Positions 10,224 to 20,156 of a DNA stretch of 64,000 nt are shown in pieces (the stretch's first letter is position 1; each line of letters opens with the position of its first letter). The notes below the pieces were generated by a model. It ran no database searches and was not told where the DNA came from. It saw only the letters and a program-made list of their open reading frames with translations. The stretch comes from Maritimibacter sp. REDSEA-S28_B5. Its GTDB lineage: Bacteria > Pseudomonadota > Alphaproteobacteria > Rhodobacterales > Rhodobacteraceae. The stretch covers positions 1-64,000 of the forward strand of contig LUOO01000016.1 in NCBI GenBank assembly GCA_001626765.1, written 5' to 3'. A program made the translations under genes and the position numbers.

Positions 10224-13200
10224 ATGGCGAAAGATCACATCACACTCTCGGGCGCGCCGGAAGGCCATGACGCCCTGCTTCTGACCCGCGAGCTGGAAAA
10301 AACGGGCGGCCCCGTGCTCCATGTGGCGCGGGATGAAAAGCGCATGGCGTCCATGGCGGCGGCGCTGGCGTTCTTTGCACCCCATGTGACGGTGTTGCGG
10401 TTCCCGGCTTGGGACTGTCTGCCCTTTGACCGCATGTCGCCCAATGCCGAGGTCTCGGCCGAGCGGATGGCGACGCTCGCGGCCCTTGCCCATGGGTTCA
10501 CCGGGCGCTTCGTGCTGCTGACCACCCTCAACGCGGCGACCCAGCGGATTCCGGCGCGGGAGGTGCTGAAGGAGGCGGCGTTCTCGGCCCGGGTCGGATC
10601 GCGCATCGACGAGGCGGCGCTTCGGTCGTTCCTCGTGCGAATGGGTTTTACCCAGTCGCCCACGGTGATGGAGCCGGGGGATTTCGCGATCCGCGGCGGG
10701 ATCATCGACATCTATCCGCCGGGCGAGACGGGGCCGGTCAGGCTCGATATGTTCGGCGATACGCTGGACGGGGCGCGGCGGTTCGATCCGGCCACCCAGC
10801 GCACGACCGAGACGCTGTCGGCGGTCGAGCTTGCGCCAGTGTCCGAGATCATCCTCGACGAGGACGCGATCACGCGGTTTCGGCAGAATTACCGGATCGA
10901 GTTCGGCGCGACCTCGGACGACCCTTTGTATGAAGCGGTCAGCGCGGGGCGCAAGGTGCAGGGGATGGAGCATTGGCTGCCGTTCTTCCACGCGCGGCTC
11001 GAGACGATCTTCGACTACCTTCCGGCTGCGAGTGTGATGCTCGACGATCAACTCACGCCCACGCGGCTCTCGCGCTGGGAGGGGATCGTCGACCAGTATG
11101 AAACCCGGCGGCTCGCGATGGCCGACAAGGGGCGGCTCGACACGATCTACAAGCCCTGCCCGCCGGGGCTCCTTTATCTTGATGACGAGGCGTGGCGGCT
11201 GGCCACCGTCGATCACCGGGTGATCCAGATGGTCGCGCTGCCGCAGCCCACCGGGCCGGGTGTCCTCGACGCGGGCGGACGGATCGGACGCAACTTCGCG
11301 CCGGAACGCCAGCAGGAGAAGATCAACCTTTTCAGCGTTCTCGCGGATCACATTCGTTCAAAGCGCAAAGAAGGGCCGGTCATCGTCGCCTCCTATTCCG
11401 AGGGTGCGCGGGAGCGTCTGTCGGGGCTGCTCGCCGACGAGGACCTGACAGCGAGCGCCGAGATCGCGGACTACCGCGATGTGCCCGACCAGAAGGGCGG
11501 CACCTACCTTGCCGTCTGGCCGCTGGAACATGGGTTCGAAGCCGACGGGCTGACCGTGATTTCCGAGCAGGACGTGCTGGGGGATCGCCTGATCCGGACG
11601 ACGAAGAAAAAGCGCAAAGCCGAGAATTTTCTGACCGAGTACCAGTCGCTTTCCGTGGGCGAACTGGTCGTCCATGTGGACCACGGCGTCGGGCGGTACC
11701 TGGGGCTTGAGACGATCACCGCCGCGGGTGCGCCGCATGAATGCGTGGTGCTGGAATACGCGGGCGGGGACAAGTTCTACCTTCCGGTCGAGAACATCGA
11801 GCTTCTGTCGAAGTTCGGGCACGAGGAGGGGCTCCTCGACAAGCTGGGCGGCGGGGCGTGGCAAGCGCGCAAGGCCCGGATGAAAGAACGCATCCGCGAG
11901 ATCGCGGACAAGCTCATCCGGCTCGCCGCCGAGCGTATCCTGCGAAAAGCGCCCGTGATGGAGGCGCCGCATCACGCGTGGGAGGAATTCGCGGCGCGGT
12001 TCCCGTATTCCGAGACCGAGGATCAGCTGACCGCAATCGAGGACGTGCTGACCGACATGGTGTCGGGCACGCCGATGGACCGGCTTATCTGCGGCGACGT
12101 GGGCTTCGGCAAGACCGAGGTGGCGATGCGCGCGGCCTTTGTCGCGGCGATGTCGGGCAGGCAGGTTGCGGTGATCGCGCCCACGACGCTCCTCGCCCGC
12201 CAGCACTACAAGAGCTTTGCCGAACGGTTCCGGGGCTTTCCGATCAACGTGCGGCAGCTTTCGCGCTTCGTGAGTCAGACCGAGGCCACGAAGACCCGCG
12301 AGGGCATGGCGGACGGGCAGGTGGATATCGTGGTGGGCACCCATGCGCTGCTCGCGAAAGGCATCCGGTTCAAGGACCTTGGCCTCCTCGTCATCGACGA
12401 GGAGCAGCGCTTTGGCGTGAACCACAAGGAGCGGCTCAAGGAATTGCGCTCGGACGTCCACGTGCTCACGCTGACCGCGACGCCCATTCCGCGCACGCTC
12501 CAGATGAGCCTGACCGGTGTGCGCGACCTGTCGATCATATCGACCCCGCCCGTGGACCGGCTGTCGATCCGCACCTATGTGAGCGAGTTCGACACGGTCA
12601 CCATCCGCGAGGCGCTCTTGCGCGAACATTACCGGGGCGGGCAAAGCTTTGTCGTGGTGCCGCGCATCAAGGATCTCGTGGAAATCGAGGAATTCCTGAA
12701 GCATTCCGTGCCCGAAGTGACCTATGTGATCGCACATGGGCAGATGGCGGCGGGCGAGCTCGACGACCGGATGAACGCCTTCTACGATGGCAAATTCGAC
12801 GTGCTTCTGGCGACCACCATCGTCGAATCGGGTCTCGATATTCCGACCGCGAACACGATGGTCGTGTGGCGGGCGGATATGTTCGGGCTGGCGCAGCTCT
12901 ACCAGATCCGGGGCCGCGTGGGGCGGTCCAAGACACGCGCCTATGCCTATCTCACCACGAAACCGCGCGTGCCGCTGACGCCGGGGGCGGAAAAGCGGCT
13001 CAAGGTGCTGGGGTCTCTGGACAGCCTTGGTGCGGGTTTCATGCTGGCTTCTCAGGACCTTGATATTCGCGGGGCGGGGAACCTTGTCGGCGAAGAGCAG
13101 TCGGGGCAGATGAACGAGGTCGGCTTCGAACTTTACCAGCAGATGCTGGAAGAGGCGATTGCCAAGATCCGCTCGGGCGAGCTTGAAGGTCTGGCCGAGG

Positions 13201-13670
13201 TCAACGACACTTGGGCGCCGCAGCTTAATCTCGGAGTGTCGGTGCTGATCCCCGAGACTTACGTCCCCGATCTCGACGTGCGGCTGGGGCTATACCGGCG
13301 GCTCTCCGATCTCACCACCAAGGTGGAGCTTGAGGGCTTTGCCGCCGAACTAATCGACCGGTTTGGGACGTTGCCGAAAGAGGTCAACATGCTTCTGACC
13401 GTGGTGCGGATCAAGGCGATGTGCAAACGCGCCGGGATTTCCAAGCTCGATGCCGGGCCGAAGGGTGCGACGATCCAGTTTCACAATGACAAGTTCGCGA
13501 ACCCCGCGGGCCTCGTGGAGTTCATCACCGATCAGCGCGGGCTGGCCAAGGTCAAGGACAACAAGATCGTGGTGCGGCGGGACTGGCAAAAGACGTCCGA
13601 CAAGGTCAAGGGCGCCTTCGCCATTGCGCGGGATCTGGCGGAAAAGGTCAAGGCGGCCAAGGCCGCGTGA
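10224..13670 (+). CDS. mfd: Transcription-repair coupling factor Mfd
   Basis: This 1148-residue motor protein displaces stalled RNA polymerase and recruits UvrA. The UvrB-like N-terminal module (near 1-340, with FAIRGGIIDIYPPG) is followed by the CarD-like RNAP-interaction domain (near 475-560, GELVVHVDHGVGRYLGLE). The RecG-like translocase follows, with Walker A GDVGFGKTEVA, the DEEQRFGV box, TATPIPRTLQ and the RIRGRVGRS-type QIRGRVGRSK motif. The C-terminal D7 region is present. Length and domain order are normal. It ends at a strong bidirectional terminator shared with the helicase gene. Confidence 0.97.
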   Translation: MAKDHITLSGAPEGHDALLLTRELEKTGGPVLHVARDEKRMASMAAALAFFAPHVTVLRFPAWDCLPFDRMSPNAEVSAERMATLAALAHGFTGRFVLLTTLNAATQRIPAREVLKEAAFSARVGSRIDEAALRSFLVRMGFTQSPTVMEPGDFAIRGGIIDIYPPGETGPVRLDMFGDTLDGARRFDPATQRTTETLSAVELAPVSEIILDEDAITRFRQNYRIEFGATSDDPLYEAVSAGRKVQGMEHWLPFFHARLETIFDYLPAASVMLDDQLTPTRLSRWEGIVDQYETRRLAMADKGRLDTIYKPCPPGLLYLDDEAWRLATVDHRVIQMVALPQPTGPGVLDAGGRIGRNFAPERQQEKINLFSVLADHIRSKRKEGPVIVASYSEGARERLSGLLADEDLTASAEIADYRDVPDQKGGTYLAVWPLEHGFEADGLTVISEQDVLGDRLIRTTKKKRKAENFLTEYQSLSVGELVVHVDHGVGRYLGLETITAAGAPHECVVLEYAGGDKFYLPVENIELLSKFGHEEGLLDKLGGGAWQARKARMKERIREIADKLIRLAAERILRKAPVMEAPHHAWEEFAARFPYSETEDQLTAIEDVLTDMVSGTPMDRLICGDVGFGKTEVAMRAAFVAAMSGRQVAVIAPTTLLARQHYKSFAERFRGFPINVRQLSRFVSQTEATKTREGMADGQVDIVVGTHALLAKGIRFKDLGLLVIDEEQRFGVNHKERLKELRSDVHVLTLTATPIPRTLQMSLTGVRDLSIISTPPVDRLSIRTYVSEFDTVTIREALLREHYRGGQSFVVVPRIKDLVEIEEFLKHSVPEVTYVIAHGQMAAGELDDRMNAFYDGKFDVLLATTIVESGLDIPTANTMVVWRADMFGLAQLYQIRGRVGRSKTRAYAYLTTKPRVPLTPGAEKRLKVLGSLDSLGAGFMLASQDLDIRGAGNLVGEEQSGQMNEVGFELYQQMLEEAIAKIRSGELEGLAEVNDTWAPQLNLGVSVLIPETYVPDLDVRLGLYRRLSDLTTKVELEGFAAELIDRFGTLPKEVNMLLTVVRIKAMCKRAGISKLDAGPKGATIQFHNDKFANPAGLVEFITDQRGLAKVKDNKIVVRRDWQKTSDKVKGAFAIARDLAEKVKAAKAA

Positions 13671-13683
13671 TCGCCCAGATATG

Positions 13684-13709
13684 ACAAAGGCGGCCGGGGC
13701 CGCCTTTGT
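13684..13709. terminator. Bidirectional terminator between mfd and DEAD-box helicase
   Basis: A perfect 12-bp inverted repeat ACAAAGGCGGCC-GG-GGCCGCCTTTGT lies in the 45 bp between two convergent genes. The A/T-rich stem ends give short U tracts in both directions, so it can serve both transcripts. Confidence 0.85.
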
Positions 13710-13715
13710 GTTCGA

Positions 13716-16007
13716 TCAGGATTTCCGGGTGGGCCGGGCGTTCGGACCGCGCGGCCCGGGTTTCCCGGCAGGCTTTCCGCCCGGTTTGCGCGCCGAGGGT
13801 TTGCCATCCGGGCGCTCGAACCGTTTCGAGGTGTCGCGGGCGTCGGGTTTGGGCTTGGCCGGGCGCGCGGGTTTCGCTTCGTCGCCAAAGGACTTCCCGG
13901 CCGGTTTTCCAAACGGTTTGCCCCCCGACTTTCCGCCCGGTTTGCCAAAGGGCTTGTCGCTCTTGCCCTTGTAGCCGCCTTCGCTCTTGCCCTTGTAACC
14001 GCCCTCGGATTTCCCCTTGTAGCCGCCCTCGGACTTGCCCTTGTAGTCCGCGGATTTCGGCTTGCCGCCGAAGTCTTTCTTGTAGCCGCCTTCTTCACGC
14101 GGTTTGCGCGGTTTGAAGTCGCCATGAACGGCATGATCGCGCTCGGGGCGTTCGGCTTTTGTATGGCGGGGTTTGCGCGGCTTGTCCTCGTCGCCGCCTT
14201 CCTCGCGCGGTTTGTAGCTGTCGCGGGGCTTGTAGTCGTCGCGAGGCTTGTAGTCGTCGCGAGGCTTGCGGTCATAGGCGCGGTCTTCACGCGGCTTGTA
14301 GTCGCCCCGATCCTCGCGCGGTTTATACTCACGCGGACCCCGGTCACCACGATCCTCCCGGCCCTTGCGGGGCGGGCCGTCACGGCGAGGCAGCGGCTTG
14401 ATCTCGGGGGCCTCGTCCAGCACGCTGACCTTGAGGTCGTTCTCGAGCGCCATTGCATCGCCAAGCGCGGCGACGAACCCGTCGATGCTGCCCTCGGTCA
14501 CTTCCACATAGGTGCAGTCCTCCTGCACCCGGATCGCGCCGATGTCGGATTTCTCGAGCCCGCCCGAATTGAGCAAGACGGGAAGGATCCAGCGCGCCTC
14601 GGCCCTGTCGTTCTGGCCCTTGTTCAGCTCGATCCAGCGCGAGGGGCCGAAGGGCGCGCGTTCCTCCTTCGGTTTGCGGTCCGAGCGTTCCGGACGGTCG
14701 CGCATGTCGGTGACCGGACCGATGTCCTCAGGCGCGGCCAGGCCCGCGTGGAACATGCGCGCCACGGCAAGGGCGAGCGCCTGCGGTTCGAAGGCCTCGG
14801 TCAGGCGGGCGGCGAGGGCGGCTTCGCTTTCCGACGGCTCCTCCGACCACAGCGGATCGGTGAGGAGTTTCTCCTCGTCCTTCGCGCGCACCTCGTCGGC
14901 GGTGGGGGCGTGAATCCATTCTGCCTGCACCTTGGCCCAGCCCAGCAGTCGATGCGCCTTCTTATGGTTGCGCGGCGGCACGATGAGCGCGGAAATCCCC
15001 TTGCGCCCGGCGCGGCCGGTGCGGCCCGAGCGGTGCAGAAGACCCTCGGTATTCGTCGGTATATCGGCGTGGATCACGAGGTCGAGCTTGGGCAGGTCGA
15101 TCCCTCGCGCGGCAACGTCGGTCGCGACGCAGACCCGCGCGCGCCCGTCGCGCATGGACTGGAGCGCGTTGGAGCGTTCCTTCTGGGTCAGTTCGCCGGA
15201 CAGGGCGACGACCGGCATACCACGGTTGTGCAAGCGCGCGGCGAGGTGCGCGACCTGTGCGCGGGTATTCGCAAATACGATGGCGTTCTGCGCGTCGTGG
15301 AACCGGAGCAGGTTGAAAATGGCGTTCTCACCATCCGCCGGGCCGACCTGCACCGCCTGATAGGTGATGTCGGCGTGCTGCTCGGCCTTGTTGATCGTCG
15401 AAATCCGCTGGGCATCGCGCTGGAATGTCTCGGCGAGCTTGGCGATGGCGGCGGGCACGGTGGCCGAGAACAGGAGCGTGCGCCGATCCTCGGGCGCGGC
15501 GGCGAGAATGGTCTCGAGGTCCTCGCGGAACCCGAGGTCGAGCATCTCGTCGGCCTCGTCGAGCACCACGGCGCGGGTCTGCGACAGATCGAGCGTGCCC
15601 CGGTTCAGGTGATCGACCAGACGGCCTGGCGTGCCGACGACGATATGCGCGCCGCGTTCGAGCGTGCGTTTCTCGTCGCGGAAGTCCATGCCGCCGACGC
15701 AGGAGTGGATCCAGGCTTCGGTCTTGCCGTAAAGCCAGCGCATTTCGCGCATCACCTGAAAGGCGAGCTCGCGTGTCGGCGCGACGATCAGCGCGAGCGG
15801 CGTGGTGGCAGGACCGAAGACCTCTTCCTCGCCCAGAAGCGTCGTGGCGATGGCGATGCCGAAGCCCACCGTCTTGCCCGACCCGGTCTGAGCGGAAACG
15901 AGCAGGTCGCGGGTCGCCAGTTCGGGCGCGCTCACGGCTTCCTGCACGGGGGTGAGGGTTTCGTAACCCTTCTCGGCGAGGGCAAGGGAAAGGGAGGGAT
16001 GTATCAT
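13716..16007 (-). CDS. DEAD-box RNA helicase with repetitive basic C-terminal tail
   Basis: This 763-residue helicase starts at ATG 16007 (MIHPSLSLALAEKGYETLTP, with the Q-motif). Motifs appear in order: AQTGSGKT (I), PTRELAFQV (Ia), VLDEADEMLD (II), LFSATVP (III), TDVAARGIDLP (V) and HRSGRTGRAGR (VI). A DbpA-type RNA-binding fold follows (RWIELNKGQNDRAEARW to YVEVTEGSIDGFVAAL). The last about 220 residues are low-complexity Lys/Gly/Arg/Pro-rich, including DYKPR and GGYKGKSE repeats, typical of CsdA/DeaD-like proteins that remodel structured RNA or ribosomes. Longer starts upstream (to 16070) are possible but not conserved. Confidence 0.93.
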   Translation of the reverse strand: MIHPSLSLALAEKGYETLTPVQEAVSAPELATRDLLVSAQTGSGKTVGFGIAIATTLLGEEEVFGPATTPLALIVAPTRELAFQVMREMRWLYGKTEAWIHSCVGGMDFRDEKRTLERGAHIVVGTPGRLVDHLNRGTLDLSQTRAVVLDEADEMLDLGFREDLETILAAAPEDRRTLLFSATVPAAIAKLAETFQRDAQRISTINKAEQHADITYQAVQVGPADGENAIFNLLRFHDAQNAIVFANTRAQVAHLAARLHNRGMPVVALSGELTQKERSNALQSMRDGRARVCVATDVAARGIDLPKLDLVIHADIPTNTEGLLHRSGRTGRAGRKGISALIVPPRNHKKAHRLLGWAKVQAEWIHAPTADEVRAKDEEKLLTDPLWSEEPSESEAALAARLTEAFEPQALALAVARMFHAGLAAPEDIGPVTDMRDRPERSDRKPKEERAPFGPSRWIELNKGQNDRAEARWILPVLLNSGGLEKSDIGAIRVQEDCTYVEVTEGSIDGFVAALGDAMALENDLKVSVLDEAPEIKPLPRRDGPPRKGREDRGDRGPREYKPREDRGDYKPREDRAYDRKPRDDYKPRDDYKPRDSYKPREEGGDEDKPRKPRHTKAERPERDHAVHGDFKPRKPREEGGYKKDFGGKPKSADYKGKSEGGYKGKSEGGYKGKSEGGYKGKSDKPFGKPGGKSGGKPFGKPAGKSFGDEAKPARPAKPKPDARDTSKRFERPDGKPSARKPGGKPAGKPGPRGPNARPTRKS
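13957..14049 (-). repeat. Tandem 24-bp coding repeat (GGYKGKSE units) in helicase tail
   Basis: Inside the helicase C-terminus about four near-identical 24-bp units encode YKGKSEGG in tandem, ending in YKGKSD. A second short array of DYKPRD units lies at about 14209-14270. Tandem identity at the DNA level suggests recent slippage expansion in a disordered RNA-binding tail. Confidence 0.85.
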
Positions 16008-16219
16008 GGTCGTCCAATCGGGCGCGAGGAGGGTGGCAGAAGGGGGCGCCTTCGTCGAAGCGACCCACATAAGCCCAAGTTCGGCTCTTGTATACGGGTT
16101 TTATCGGCTGTGGCCGAAGGGTGCCAGTCTTGTGCCGTGCGTCTGTGTCGCAGTTACAAATTCAATAAGATGAATATCTATAGAGCGGAACGGCGACGGA
16201 CAGCAAAGGGGACCCGGCC

Positions 16220-17173
16220 ATGCAACAGATCTTTCTCGTGGTCTTGGCCATCGTCGCGGGGTTGACGCTCGGACATTACACCGGCGGCACGTCGTTCTCG
16301 TCGCTCGTCTGCGTGGTGGCGGGCGTCTTTCTCGTAACCCCGACGCTTTTCAAGTTCGACGTGGCCGACGCCGGGGTGATCGCGCGCAACACACCTGCGG
16401 TGTGGCGCACTCTCGCGATCAATTACGTGGCTCTGGTCGTCGCCGCGCTCGTCATCGGTTATGCGAGCCGGGACATCGGGATTGCGGGAGCGTTGTTTCT
16501 GCTCGCGCTCCTGCCCGGTGGCGGGATGGTGATGATGTGGATCAAGACCTCGGGGGCCAATCCGAAACTGGGGTTCATGCTCTTCATGTTGAACCTCGCG
16601 CTGCTCCTGCCGGTCACGCTGGTCTTTGCGCAGTTTCACGGCATCGCCGCCCCGTTCTTTCCGGCACCCGACCTGACGGGCGTCGCGCAGGATGCGCCGG
16701 GGCGCGGGGTGCGGCCTCTCGCGCCCTTCGTGATCCTGATCGTGATACCGTTCCTCTTGTCGCGGCTCGCCCGGTCCGGCGCGCCGGGGCTGATCGCCTT
16801 CGTCGAGCGCCACCAGCAGGCGCTGTCCAAGGCCACGATGTTCGGGATCGTCTTCTATCTTTTTTCGCTGTCCACCGCGCAAATGCTCTTCACGGTCGAG
16901 CCCATGGCCCTTGCGCGGGCTGGTGTGGCAACGGTCGTTTTCTATGCTGTCGCGGTGGGGCTTGCGACGCTCTTCACCCCGGACACCCCCGAGGGGCGCG
17001 CGGTCTACTGGCATGTGGTCACGCGCTACATCACGCTCGCGCTCATTCTCGCAGTGTTCTCGGTCGATACCTTTGGGCCGACCTTCATCCTCCCGGTCAT
17101 GATGGCCTATTTCATCCAGATCGGCATGGCAGGGATGCTGCGCGCCCGGATGCTTCGGCACAGCGCGGCCTGA
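16220..17173 (+). CDS. Probable 9-10 TM transporter, BASS/ACR3-like
   Basis: This 317-residue, almost entirely hydrophobic protein has about nine or ten predicted membrane segments. The stretch LLALLPGGGMVMMWIKTSGANPKL in the fourth segment region, and its partly duplicated layout in the second half, recall the bile acid:Na+ symporter / ACR3 arsenite-efflux superfamily. The canonical ACR3 cysteine motif is not visible, so the substrate is unknown. It is a single gene divergent from the helicase across 212 bp and ends 3 bp before the convergent MFS gene stop. Function is inference from topology only. Confidence 0.55.
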   Translation: MQQIFLVVLAIVAGLTLGHYTGGTSFSSLVCVVAGVFLVTPTLFKFDVADAGVIARNTPAVWRTLAINYVALVVAALVIGYASRDIGIAGALFLLALLPGGGMVMMWIKTSGANPKLGFMLFMLNLALLLPVTLVFAQFHGIAAPFFPAPDLTGVAQDAPGRGVRPLAPFVILIVIPFLLSRLARSGAPGLIAFVERHQQALSKATMFGIVFYLFSLSTAQMLFTVEPMALARAGVATVVFYAVAVGLATLFTPDTPEGRAVYWHVVTRYITLALILAVFSVDTFGPTFILPVMMAYFIQIGMAGMLRARMLRHSAA

Positions 17174-17176
17174 GCG

Positions 17177-18415
17177 TCAGGCGCCGCGCGCCCGGTCCCG
17201 CTTCATGTCCGTGAGGACGAGGCTCAGGGCAAGTGCGGAACAGATCGTTGCGCCAAGCATGATCGGGCGCGGCGTGCCGTCGAACGATAGGCCCAACGGG
17301 ATCGCGATGATCATGCCTGCGCCCATGCCGAAAGCGCCGATGACGGCCGCGGCGGTGCCCGCGAGATGGGGCAGGGGCTCCATCGCGAGCGCGGTCACAT
17401 TGCCGAGCGTCAGCCCGTTGATGAAAAAGAGCGACACCGACCAGAGCGCAAAGACAGCGAGCTGCGCCGGGTAGTTGCCGTCGAGGATCCCGAAGGACCA
17501 GAGCGTCGAGGCGAGCGCGGCAAAGATCAGTTGGGAACCGAAGGCCCCGATCAGCATCCGCCGCATCCCCACCCGCATAACGAGGCGGGAATTGACGAAA
17601 CCGGCAAGTGACGACAGCACCGACACGCCTGCGAACCAGAGGGGAAACGCGTGGCCGACGTCGAGCGCATCCACCCAGAGCTGCTCGGCGGAGGAGAGAT
17701 AGGCGGCGAACTGTCCATACATCAGCACCTGCACGGCCAGATAGCGGGCAGAGATCGGGTTCGTCACCACCTCGCGCGCGGCGGCAAGGATCGGGCGCAG
17801 GCGGAAGGCGCGGCGATACTCGGGCGGCAGCGTCTCGGGCTGGCGCAACAGATACCAGGTGAGCGCGGCGAGGCCGAAGGCGATGAAGCTCAGGAACAGC
17901 CCGCGCCATCCGGCCACAAAGATGATCTGTTGTCCCAAGAGCGGCGCCACGGCGGGCACCATCACGAAGAACACGAAGATGAGCGACGAGACGCGCGCCT
18001 GCTCGGCGCCTGAGAACAGATCGCGGGTCACGGCCTGCGAAATCGTGCGTGTCGATGCCGCACCAAAACCCATCGCGAACCGCATCGCAATGAGCATGTC
18101 GAGCGACGTGGCAAATGCCGCTGCGCCGGCAGCGAGCACATAGACCCCGATCCCCAGCATGAGCGCGCGACGGCGGCCGAAACTGTCCGAAAGCGGTCCC
18201 CACAGCAACATGCCGCAGGCCCCGCCCAACAGGAAGATCGAGATGATGAGCTGCGTCTTCGACTTGTTGTCGGGCGCTAGCGTCGCGGCCAGATCCGACA
18301 TGGCAGGCAACATGCTGTCAGTGGAAAAGGCCATGAGCGACATGAGCATCGCGAGCAGGGCCACGAGTTCAAACTGCGACAGGGCGCGGGTCGGTGTCTT
18401 GTCGCGGAATTTCAC
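17177..18415 (-). CDS. Bcr/CflA-type multidrug efflux MFS transporter
   Basis: This 412-residue, 12-TM major facilitator starts at a GTG (18415), chosen because the first span begins shortly after and upstream residues are not membrane-like. Motifs match the Bcr/CflA (DHA1) drug:H+ antiporter group: STDSMLPAMSDLA in TM1, GPLSDSFGRRRALMLGI (motif A) after TM2, and MRFAMGFGAAST in TM4. Export of small toxic molecules across the inner membrane is the expected role; the substrate cannot be told. It converges with the BASS-like gene. Confidence 0.87.
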   Translation of the reverse strand: MKFRDKTPTRALSQFELVALLAMLMSLMAFSTDSMLPAMSDLAATLAPDNKSKTQLIISIFLLGGACGMLLWGPLSDSFGRRRALMLGIGVYVLAAGAAAFATSLDMLIAMRFAMGFGAASTRTISQAVTRDLFSGAEQARVSSLIFVFFVMVPAVAPLLGQQIIFVAGWRGLFLSFIAFGLAALTWYLLRQPETLPPEYRRAFRLRPILAAAREVVTNPISARYLAVQVLMYGQFAAYLSSAEQLWVDALDVGHAFPLWFAGVSVLSSLAGFVNSRLVMRVGMRRMLIGAFGSQLIFAALASTLWSFGILDGNYPAQLAVFALWSVSLFFINGLTLGNVTALAMEPLPHLAGTAAAVIGAFGMGAGMIIAIPLGLSFDGTPRPIMLGATICSALALSLVLTDMKRDRARGA

Positions 18416-18551
18416 GAGGTCGCCGGTATCGTTACAATCGAGGTCACCGATAGGGCCTTTGCCTGGGCGAGGTAAGACCGGGGCCTGTGCGTCACCGCGC
18501 AATCTTCCGCATATGTTGTCGCGAGCGCACAGGGGCGTCCGCCTGTCGGGA

Positions 18552-19190
18552 TCAGCCGCGCAGTTGCTCGGTGATTTCGTCGATCACCTTGAGCCAGAGG
18601 TCGGTGGGCTGAGCGCCGGGCACCACATGCTGGTTCGCGATGACGAAAGTGGGCACGGCGTTCACACCCTTTTCCCGTGCGTCCATGTCGCGGGCGCGGA
18701 TGTCGTCGGAATCGGCGTCCGACGCGAGGAGCCGTTCGACCACAGCCCGGTCCATCCCGGTTCCCTCCGCGATGTCGGCCAGCACCTCGTGATCCGAGAT
18801 ATCCTGACCTTCGACGAAATTCGCCTTGAACAGGCGCGAGACGACGGCGGTCTGCCGCCCCTCGATCTGCGCCCAATGGATCAGACGGTGCGCGTCGAGC
18901 GTCGAGGGCGCGCGTGTCATCTTGTCGAAGTTGATCGTGATACCCGCCGCCTCGGCCTCGCGCAGCACCGGGACGTTGGCGCGCACCGCACCGTCCTTGC
19001 CGCCGAACTTGGCCTCCATATAGGCGCGCCGGTCCATGCCTTCGGGGGGCATGGTCGGGTCCAGCATGAAGGGGTGCCATTCGACGGCAAAGGGGTGATC
19101 GGGCCGCGCTTCGAGCGCGCGGTCGAGACGGGCCTTGCCGATATAGCACCACGGGCAAACCGGGTCGGAAAAGATGTAGAGCTTGATCAT
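18552..19190 (-). CDS. DsbA-family thiol oxidoreductase (FrnE-like)
   Basis: This 212-residue thioredoxin-fold protein has the active-site CPWC at residues 12-15 (FSDPVCPWCYIG), an inserted helical domain, and the cis-Pro loop GVNAVPTFVI near residue 175. No signal peptide is present, so it acts in the cytoplasm like FrnE-type proteins, which reduce or isomerise disulfides or conjugate glutathione-linked substrates. The start ATG at 19190 gives the family length. It is divergent from the TauE/SafE gene across 135 bp. The physiological partner is unknown. Confidence 0.87.
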   Translation of the reverse strand: MIKLYIFSDPVCPWCYIGKARLDRALEARPDHPFAVEWHPFMLDPTMPPEGMDRRAYMEAKFGGKDGAVRANVPVLREAEAAGITINFDKMTRAPSTLDAHRLIHWAQIEGRQTAVVSRLFKANFVEGQDISDHEVLADIAEGTGMDRAVVERLLASDADSDDIRARDMDAREKGVNAVPTFVIANQHVVPGAQPTDLWLKVIDEITEQLRG

Positions 19191-19325
19191 GGCATCGGAC
19201 GTAACGCGCGGCGTTCGGCTTGTCACGATACGAATCCACACGATTCCGCGCTCTGTGACCGCTTTCCTCGGGCATCGCGGCGCGTTATGCCGGGGCAAGA
19301 ACGACGGAAGGTTCGGGAGGCAGGG

Positions 19326-20153
19326 ATGGACGCGGGACTGGACATGGGCACGCTCGCCCTCATGGGTGGGCTGCTGCTCGCCATCGGCGGCTTTGCCGGC
19401 GTGCTGGCGGGGCTTCTGGGCGTCGGGGGCGGCATCGTCCTCGTGCCTGCGTTCTACTATGCCTTTGCCGGCCTCGGCTACGAGGGGCCGGAGCTCATGC
19501 ACGTCTGCCTCGCCACCTCGCTCGCCACGATCATCGTAACCTCGATCCGCTCGGTCCTGTCGCACAATCGCAAGGGCGCGGTGGACTGGTCGATCCTGCG
19601 GGCCTGGGCACCGGGGATCGTCATCGGTGCGGTGATCGGCGTCTTTATCGCGAGCGGCCTGCGCACGCCGACATTGCAAGTCATTTTTGGCTGCATCGCC
19701 TTCCTGATTGCGCTCTACATGCTGTTCTTCAAGACAGAATGGCAGATCGCGGATCACATGCCCGGTCTCGTCGGCCGGTCGATCCTGTCGCCCCTCGTCG
19801 GTTTCCTTTCGGTCCTCATGGGTATCGGCGGGGGCAGCTTCGGGGTGCCGATCATGACGCTTCACGGCGTGCCGATCCACCGGGCGGTCGCGACGGCGGC
19901 AGGCTTTGGCCTCATCATCGCGGTGCCCTCGGTCGTGACTTTCCTCTTCGTCGATGCGGCAGGCGCGCCGCCCTATACGCTGGGGTCGGTCAATATCCCG
20001 GCCTTCCTGCTCGTCATCGCGATGACCACGCTCACCGCGCCCTTGGGCGTGAAGCTCGCCCATGCGATGGACCCCAAGCCGCTCAAGCGCGCCTTCGGGA
20101 TTTTCCTCATGCTCGTCGCGCTCAACATGCTGCGCAAGGCGCTCTGGGGCTGA
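19326..20153 (+). CDS. TauE/SafE (DUF81) family transporter
   Basis: This 275-residue protein has about eight hydrophobic segments arranged as two repeats, each opening with a glycine-rich signature: GLLGVGGGIVLVPAFYYA near residue 32 and MGIGGGSFGVPIMTLHG near 178. This family includes sulfite, sulfoacetate and other organosulfonate exporters. The start ATG at 19326 is placed after AGGCAGGG. The gene ends 3 bp before the acyltransferase start, so the two are probably co-transcribed. A link to the distant sox island is conceivable but unsupported by position. Confidence 0.87.
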   Translation: MDAGLDMGTLALMGGLLLAIGGFAGVLAGLLGVGGGIVLVPAFYYAFAGLGYEGPELMHVCLATSLATIIVTSIRSVLSHNRKGAVDWSILRAWAPGIVIGAVIGVFIASGLRTPTLQVIFGCIAFLIALYMLFFKTEWQIADHMPGLVGRSILSPLVGFLSVLMGIGGGSFGVPIMTLHGVPIHRAVATAAGFGLIIAVPSVVTFLFVDAAGAPPYTLGSVNIPAFLLVIAMTTLTAPLGVKLAHAMDPKPLKRAFGIFLMLVALNMLRKALWG

Positions 20154-20156
20154 GGG

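Noticed and set aside
13957-14049. CRISPR array
   Set aside because: The tandem 24-bp units are in frame within the helicase tail and have no spacers.
14124-16265. 713-codon plus-strand frame opposite the DEAD-box helicase
   Set aside because: Shadow frame; all helicase motifs are on the minus strand in perfect order.
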